Assembly: GCA_028713555.1 (NCBI GenBank)
Contig: JAQTOA010000011.1
Location: forward strand, 1-64,000
Direction of reading: 5' to 3'
Length of the DNA stretch: 64,000 nucleotides
From: Sterolibacterium sp.
Lineage (GTDB): Bacteria > Pseudomonadota > Gammaproteobacteria > Burkholderiales > Rhodocyclaceae
Shown here: in pieces, positions 59,585-64,000 of the stretch
How the letters are laid out: the number at the start of each line of letters is the position of its first letter
How positions within the stretch are numbered: position 1 is the stretch's first letter
Program-made: the position numbers and the translations under genes
The notes under the pieces: generated by a model
Told to the model about the DNA's origin: nothing
What the model saw: the letters and a program-made list of their open reading frames with translations, nothing else
Databases searched by the model: none

Positions 59585-62500
59585 ATGATCGCCAAAGAAT
59601 TACTCCATCATGCCGGGCGGATGCTGGTTTCCTGTGCCGCAATGATGACTCTAGGGGTAAATATTCAAGCAGCGACCACCGACCTTGCCTCGGTGCCTTT
59701 GGTGTCTTCCTCCGCCTCGGTGGTTCTCCCTAATCTGATGTTTGTGCTGGACGATTCAGGAAGCATGGATTGGTCCTACATGCCGGATACGGCCAATGAC
59801 TTTGGCGGAGCGTACGGCTACTCCAGCAGCCAATGCAACGGTGTGTACTACGACCCCACCGTGACCTATACCCCGCCCGTGGATTCTACCGGCGCAAGTT
59901 ACGCCAACGCCAGCTTTACCGGGGCATGGAATGATGGGTACGCCACGGGCGGCGGCACCACCAATCTGAGCTCAAGTTTTAAAGCCAGAAGCTCCGATAC
60001 TGCGGCCGCTGCTTACTATTATGCCTATTCCGGCACACAGACCACCGCCGCGTTGAGGAATTACTACAGCAGTTCCAGCACGTTTTACCGCGAGTGCAAC
60101 AGCAACATCGGCTCGACACCCGGCAGCAGCGTGTTTACCAAGGTGACGATATCCACCGCTGCCGAAAAGCAAAACTTCGCCAACTGGTACAGTTATTACC
60201 GGACCCGCATGCAGATGATGAAAACCGCGGCCGGCTTGGCATTCAAGCCGATCGACAATCATTACCGGGTCGGTTTCATGACCATCAACAACAACGTCTC
60301 TCCGGATTTCCTGAACTTCGCCACTTTCGATAGCGCGCAGAAAAGCGCCTGGTACGCCAAGCTCTATAGCGCTTCACCCAACAGCAGCACACCATTGCGC
60401 GAGGCGCTTTCGAACGCGGGGAGAATTTACGCGGGAAAACTCACCAGCTTATACGGTGTCACGGTGACCGACCCGATCCAGTATTCCTGCCAGCAGAACT
60501 TCACCATACTTTCCACCGACGGCTTCTGGAACGGTCCCTCGACCTACAATCTGAGCGGCGGTTCTGTCGGACAGCAAGATGGAACGGAACCACGCCCGTA
60601 TAACGATGGTGCTGCCGTTACCGTCACTGTGGTTACCCCCGTAACCACGATAGTTCAGAATCGGACGGTTACACCAACACAAACCACAACTCCCTGGACG
60701 CGCAACAACATCACCGCCGTTTCTGCAACCATGAACTGCTCTACGGGCGGAGGAGGAAGCGGAGGCGGCGTCAGTTGTTTGCAGGATAACGGGCAGAATA
60801 GTGCGTCCACGATTAGAACCTGGTGCATGAGCACCTCCAGCAACCCTGGAAATTCGAATGATTGCACCGGCCAAATGGGAGGAGGAAGTCCCAAAGCCTA
60901 TGCTTGCCGGGGCACAAGTAACAGTACCAATAAGCCTAATGCACCGGGGAACACGGGTTGCGTGACGGATGGGCAAGGCCAGGAATGGTGTATCTATTCT
61001 GGAGATCAAGGCGCGGGGCGCTCCTGCACCCGGGTTTACGCAAGCAATAGTTTGTATGCTTGCAAGTGGGCTGCTCCTAATGACGGCTATACAGTGACTA
61101 CCCAGGCGCAACGCTACAACCAGATTGCCACGGGTTCTTCAACGACGTCCATAGACAACACCACTTCCACCTATAACCGTTCGGTCGTTACGACCAATGG
61201 CGTGGCCGCCCCTCCTACCAACGGCGCCACCACAACTACCGTCACCAATGTCAGCTCCAGCACGACCACTGCCACCAGCGACACCGGCGCGCCTGGCGGG
61301 GCGACAACGTGGACCAATGTGGGCTCAACGACGACATCCTGTTCCGCCACGCCGCCCGCGCTTGGGCCAACCGCCGCTATGCAGGGAACTCCAAGTACTT
61401 CTTCTAACGGGACCGCCGTTGTGACCCCATTGTCCACCACCGGTCCGACCGATGGCACGTCCACAAGTACGAGCGCCACCACTGGCGGAACTGCCAATAC
61501 GCTGGCCGACGTCGCTGAATACTACTATGTGACGAGTTTACGGACCACTGCATTGGGAAATGCAATCGGGGTGCTGGGGGCAGATGTTTCCAAGAAAGCC
61601 AACGGTGACGATGCCTGGCAGCATATGACCACCTTTACACTGGGCTTGGGTGCACGAGGCAGGATGGTTTTCTCGCCCACGTATTTAACAGACACCATCG
61701 GGGATTTCCCTGCCGTAAAGAACGGTTCTGCGGCCAACCCGGCAGGTGGCGTGTGTTCGTGGCAGGCGAGCGGGGCATGCAACTGGCCGACTCCCGCCGC
61801 TGACCAACCCGAGGCAATCGATGATCTCTGGCACGCCGCAGTGAACGGGCGTGGCACGTATTTCAGTGCGACCAATCCGACTTCACTGGCAACTGGTTTG
61901 TCCAACGCTCTAACAGGCGTGAACAAATCTATTGGCACGTCAGCTGCCGCGGCGACCAGTAACCCAAACGTGACCTCCGGCGACAACTTCCTCTTCAGTT
62001 CCACCTTCACTACTGTGGAATGGTATGGCGAGTTGGTTCGCCAGCAACTCGACCTGACCTCCGGTAGGCCTTCCGACACCATCGATTGGGCGGCGCGGGA
62101 TCAGCTCGATGCAAACACCGCGACCGCGCGCACCATTTACACCTATGACAGCACCGCCGCCAGCCGTTTGAAATCCTTCCTGTGGGCCAGTCTGTCGGGC
62201 ACCGAGCAGGCTTATTTCAACGCGCCGAACATTTCCTCCCTGACGCAATTCTGCGCCTCGGGTGCCACTTGTCTTAGCGCCGCCAACCAGACCGCCGCCG
62301 CCGGTTCCCCGCTGGTAAGTTTCCTGCGCGGTGATCGCAGCAATGAAGGAGCGACCACCGACCTCACCAAGTATTACCGTCAGCGCACCCATGTGCTGGG
62401 AGACATCGTAAATGCCGAGGCGGTGTACGTGAAAGCCACCTTGTTCGCCTATGCGGACGCTGGCTATGGCGCGTTCAAAAGCGCCAACTCGGCGCGCCAG

Positions 62501-63835
62501 GGGATGGTGTATGCGGCTGCCAACGATGGCATGCTGCATGCCTTCAATGCTGACACCGGTGCAGAAGCGTGGGCATATATTCCTTCCTTGATGTTGCCCA
62601 CTCTTTACAAGCTAGCGGACAAGAATTACGCCAACCAGCATCAGTATTTTCTCGACGGCACGCCGGCAGTCGGGGAAATCTCTACTGGTGGCGTATGGAA
62701 AACCATTCTGGTCGGCGGGATGAACGGCGGCGGACGCGGCTACTATGCGCTGGATATCACCGACCCTGCTGCCCCAAAAGCTTTATGGGAGTTTGCTGAT
62801 ACCAATCTGGGCTACACCTTCGGCAATCCGGAGATTGCCAAACTGGCGGATGGAACCTGGGTGGTCATGGTGGCTTCCGGCTACAACAATGTCTCTCCAG
62901 GTGACGGCGTGGGTCGTTTGTATGTCCTGAACGCCGCCACCGGTGCGATCATCCGCTCGATCAGCACGGGCGTGGGCAGTACCGGCACGCCGAGCGGTCT
63001 GGCGCGGATACGGGGCTGGGCGGACAACGCCATGACCGACAACACGGCGCTGCGCGTGTACGGCGGCGATCTGCTCGGCAATGTATGGCGTTTCGACATC
63101 AACAATACTGTCGGCGCGGCTGGTTACGATGCGCAACGACTGGTCACGCTCGTCGATGGCAGTGGCAGCCCCCAACCGATCACCGCCAAACCCGAACTTG
63201 GCGAATGCAACGGCTATCCAGTCGTCTTTGTAGGTACTGGCCGCTATCTTGGCACGAGCGATTTGGCCAATGCGCAACAGCAGTCGTTTTATGCCGTAAA
63301 GGATAATTTGGACGCAACCAGTCTGAGTAATCCCCGATCAGCGGGAAGCCACTTCGTCCTGCAAACCGAGGCCAACACCACTTGTCCATCGGGTACCTCG
63401 GCTTCCATCTGCTCTACCGGACAGTCCGTCCGCACCAGCAGCAACAACCCGGTGACTTTCCTCAGCGACAACGGGTGGTATCTGGATTTCCCGGATACGC
63501 GCGAACGCGACAATACGGATCCGACGCTAGCGCTTGGCACCCTCGCCTTCAACACCAACATCCCCAGTTCCAGCGCTTGTTCGGTGGGCGGATATAGTTT
63601 TCGCTACTTCCTCAACTACTGTACCGGTGCTCCCATTTCCACTGCCGGGACAATCGTTGCGGTCTCTCTGGGCGATGCACTCGCCACGCGCCCGGTGATC
63701 GTCAGTTTGCCGAATAACACTGTCGTCGAGCTGACCCGGCTCTCGGACGGCACCACCGTCACCTCAAATGTGCCGATCGGTGGCGATGGCACCATGCGAC
63801 GAGTTTCTTGGCGCGAACTGGTCAACGATCAGTAA
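59585..63835 (+). CDS. pilY1: Type IV pilus tip-associated protein PilY1
   Basis: The 1416-residue secreted protein has a signal peptide (about residues 1-30). A von Willebrand A-like N-terminal domain follows with the metal-ion motif FVLDDSGSMDWS (DDSGS at residues 56-60). The C-terminal PilY1 beta-propeller starts near residue 970 (MVYAAANDGMLHAFNADTGAEAWAYIPS) and includes YALDITDP, GDLLGNVWRFDI and VFVGTGRYLG. Between these, about residues 340-645, lies a low-complexity Thr/Ser/Gly-rich stretch with many Cys residues, which makes the protein longer than usual. PilY1 acts as tip adhesin and mechanosensor. It is the last gene of the operon. Confidence 0.92.
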   Translation: MIAKELLHHAGRMLVSCAAMMTLGVNIQAATTDLASVPLVSSSASVVLPNLMFVLDDSGSMDWSYMPDTANDFGGAYGYSSSQCNGVYYDPTVTYTPPVDSTGASYANASFTGAWNDGYATGGGTTNLSSSFKARSSDTAAAAYYYAYSGTQTTAALRNYYSSSSTFYRECNSNIGSTPGSSVFTKVTISTAAEKQNFANWYSYYRTRMQMMKTAAGLAFKPIDNHYRVGFMTINNNVSPDFLNFATFDSAQKSAWYAKLYSASPNSSTPLREALSNAGRIYAGKLTSLYGVTVTDPIQYSCQQNFTILSTDGFWNGPSTYNLSGGSVGQQDGTEPRPYNDGAAVTVTVVTPVTTIVQNRTVTPTQTTTPWTRNNITAVSATMNCSTGGGGSGGGVSCLQDNGQNSASTIRTWCMSTSSNPGNSNDCTGQMGGGSPKAYACRGTSNSTNKPNAPGNTGCVTDGQGQEWCIYSGDQGAGRSCTRVYASNSLYACKWAAPNDGYTVTTQAQRYNQIATGSSTTSIDNTTSTYNRSVVTTNGVAAPPTNGATTTTVTNVSSSTTTATSDTGAPGGATTWTNVGSTTTSCSATPPALGPTAAMQGTPSTSSNGTAVVTPLSTTGPTDGTSTSTSATTGGTANTLADVAEYYYVTSLRTTALGNAIGVLGADVSKKANGDDAWQHMTTFTLGLGARGRMVFSPTYLTDTIGDFPAVKNGSAANPAGGVCSWQASGACNWPTPAADQPEAIDDLWHAAVNGRGTYFSATNPTSLATGLSNALTGVNKSIGTSAAAATSNPNVTSGDNFLFSSTFTTVEWYGELVRQQLDLTSGRPSDTIDWAARDQLDANTATARTIYTYDSTAASRLKSFLWASLSGTEQAYFNAPNISSLTQFCASGATCLSAANQTAAAGSPLVSFLRGDRSNEGATTDLTKYYRQRTHVLGDIVNAEAVYVKATLFAYADAGYGAFKSANSARQGMVYAAANDGMLHAFNADTGAEAWAYIPSLMLPTLYKLADKNYANQHQYFLDGTPAVGEISTGGVWKTILVGGMNGGGRGYYALDITDPAAPKALWEFADTNLGYTFGNPEIAKLADGTWVVMVASGYNNVSPGDGVGRLYVLNAATGAIIRSISTGVGSTGTPSGLARIRGWADNAMTDNTALRVYGGDLLGNVWRFDINNTVGAAGYDAQRLVTLVDGSGSPQPITAKPELGECNGYPVVFVGTGRYLGTSDLANAQQQSFYAVKDNLDATSLSNPRSAGSHFVLQTEANTTCPSGTSASICSTGQSVRTSSNNPVTFLSDNGWYLDFPDTRERDNTDPTLALGTLAFNTNIPSSSACSVGGYSFRYFLNYCTGAPISTAGTIVAVSLGDALATRPVIVSLPNNTVVELTRLSDGTTVTSNVPIGGDGTMRRVSWRELVNDQ

Positions 63836-63859
63836 GGGACGAGCGTCTACTCCCGAACA

Positions 63860-63888
63860 TTGCTCCAGAGTGATTGAGCCGATATAAT
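63860..63888 (+). promoter_or_regulatory. tRNA-Thr promoter
   Basis: TTGCTC (63860-63865), 17 bp and a perfect TATAAT (63883-63888) lie 20 bp upstream of the tRNA. Confidence 0.75.
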
Positions 63889-63907
63889 CCGCGGCTTGCA
63901 GCATCGG

Positions 63908-63983
63908 GCCGGCGTAGCTCAGTTGGTAGAGCAGCGCATTCGTAATGCGAAGGTCGGGAGTTCAACTCTTCTCGCCGGCACCA
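63908..63983 (+). tRNA. tRNA-Thr (CGT)
   Basis: A complete 76-base cloverleaf runs from GCCGGCGTAGCTCAG to GCCGGCACCA, with anticodon stem GCATTCGTAATGC (anticodon CGT) and T-loop GTTCAACTC. The CCA is encoded. Confidence 0.97.
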
Positions 63984-64000
63984 ACAAACAAGCGGCTCTC

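Overview
The window looks like a chromosomal segment of a betaproteobacterium, probably of the Rhodocyclales/Sterolibacteriaceae type. This is inference from gene orders typical of Betaproteobacteria (rlmE-ftsH-folP-glmM, dapB-carA-carB-greA, bamE divergent from fur), citramalate synthase next to leuCDB, and a DUF485/ActP acetate-type transport block with a CbrA-like transporter-kinase. Most of the sequence is dense, moderately GC-rich housekeeping DNA. It is interrupted by accessory patches that carry decayed genes, repeats and duplications.

Region 1 (1-7040) is an accessory catabolic-looking locus. It has an IS66-type transposase tail, then a GMC flavoprotein dehydrogenase, a multi-spanning membrane protein with tentative resemblance to the AveC spirocyclase family, an APH-fold small-molecule kinase, an FMN-dependent 2-hydroxy-acid dehydrogenase and a divergent FadR-type GntR regulator. 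A 16-bp motif occurs upstream of the first gene and twice upstream of the regulator. Scraps of a second copy of the kinase-dehydrogenase junction flank the regulator. Region 2 (7040-9830) is a patch of toxin-antitoxin-like modules (an AbiEii-type pair and a ParDE pair whose toxin is frameshifted), bracketed by three copies of one repeat.

Region 3 (9840-24630) starts with groES-groL under a perfect CIRCE operator. It continues with a TctD/TctE-like two-component system, DUF485-ActP, a DUF4212 protein, small membrane proteins, a sodium-solute-symporter/histidine-kinase hybrid, a response regulator, a membrane sensor fused to a DEDDh exonuclease and a CBS/DUF294 protein. The last six genes look translationally coupled or closely packed, which suggests one carbon-uptake and sensing unit. 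Region 4 (24630-27550) holds a secreted protein of unknown function, a probable c-di-GMP (GEMM-I) riboswitch ahead of a secreted Sel1-like protein, a flavin reductase, an AT-rich unknown gene pair and tRNA-Phe.

Region 5 (27700-50850) is mostly core metabolism: cimA, leuCDB, two CBS-domain proteins, a pterin dehydratase, glmM, folP, ftsH, rlmE, yhbY, greA, carB, carA, dapB, bamE, fur and a GDT1-type cation transporter. A decayed Bro-N gene sits between yhbY and greA. Region 6 (50850-55530) is a second accessory locus: a DUF1302 remnant, two copies of an AveC-like membrane gene produced by an apparently exact 926-bp tandem duplication, a phytoene-dehydrogenase-like flavoenzyme and a probable group II intron tail. 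Region 7 (55530-63985) has a TonB-like protein, a type IV minor pilin operon ending in a large pilY1, and tRNA-Thr.

The most notable theme is that regions 1 and 6 each pair a flavin oxidoreductase with a member of the same little-studied membrane family, and both have been rearranged. They may belong to one uncharacterised pathway for a hydrophobic (for example steroid or terpenoid) substrate. The substrate is inference only.
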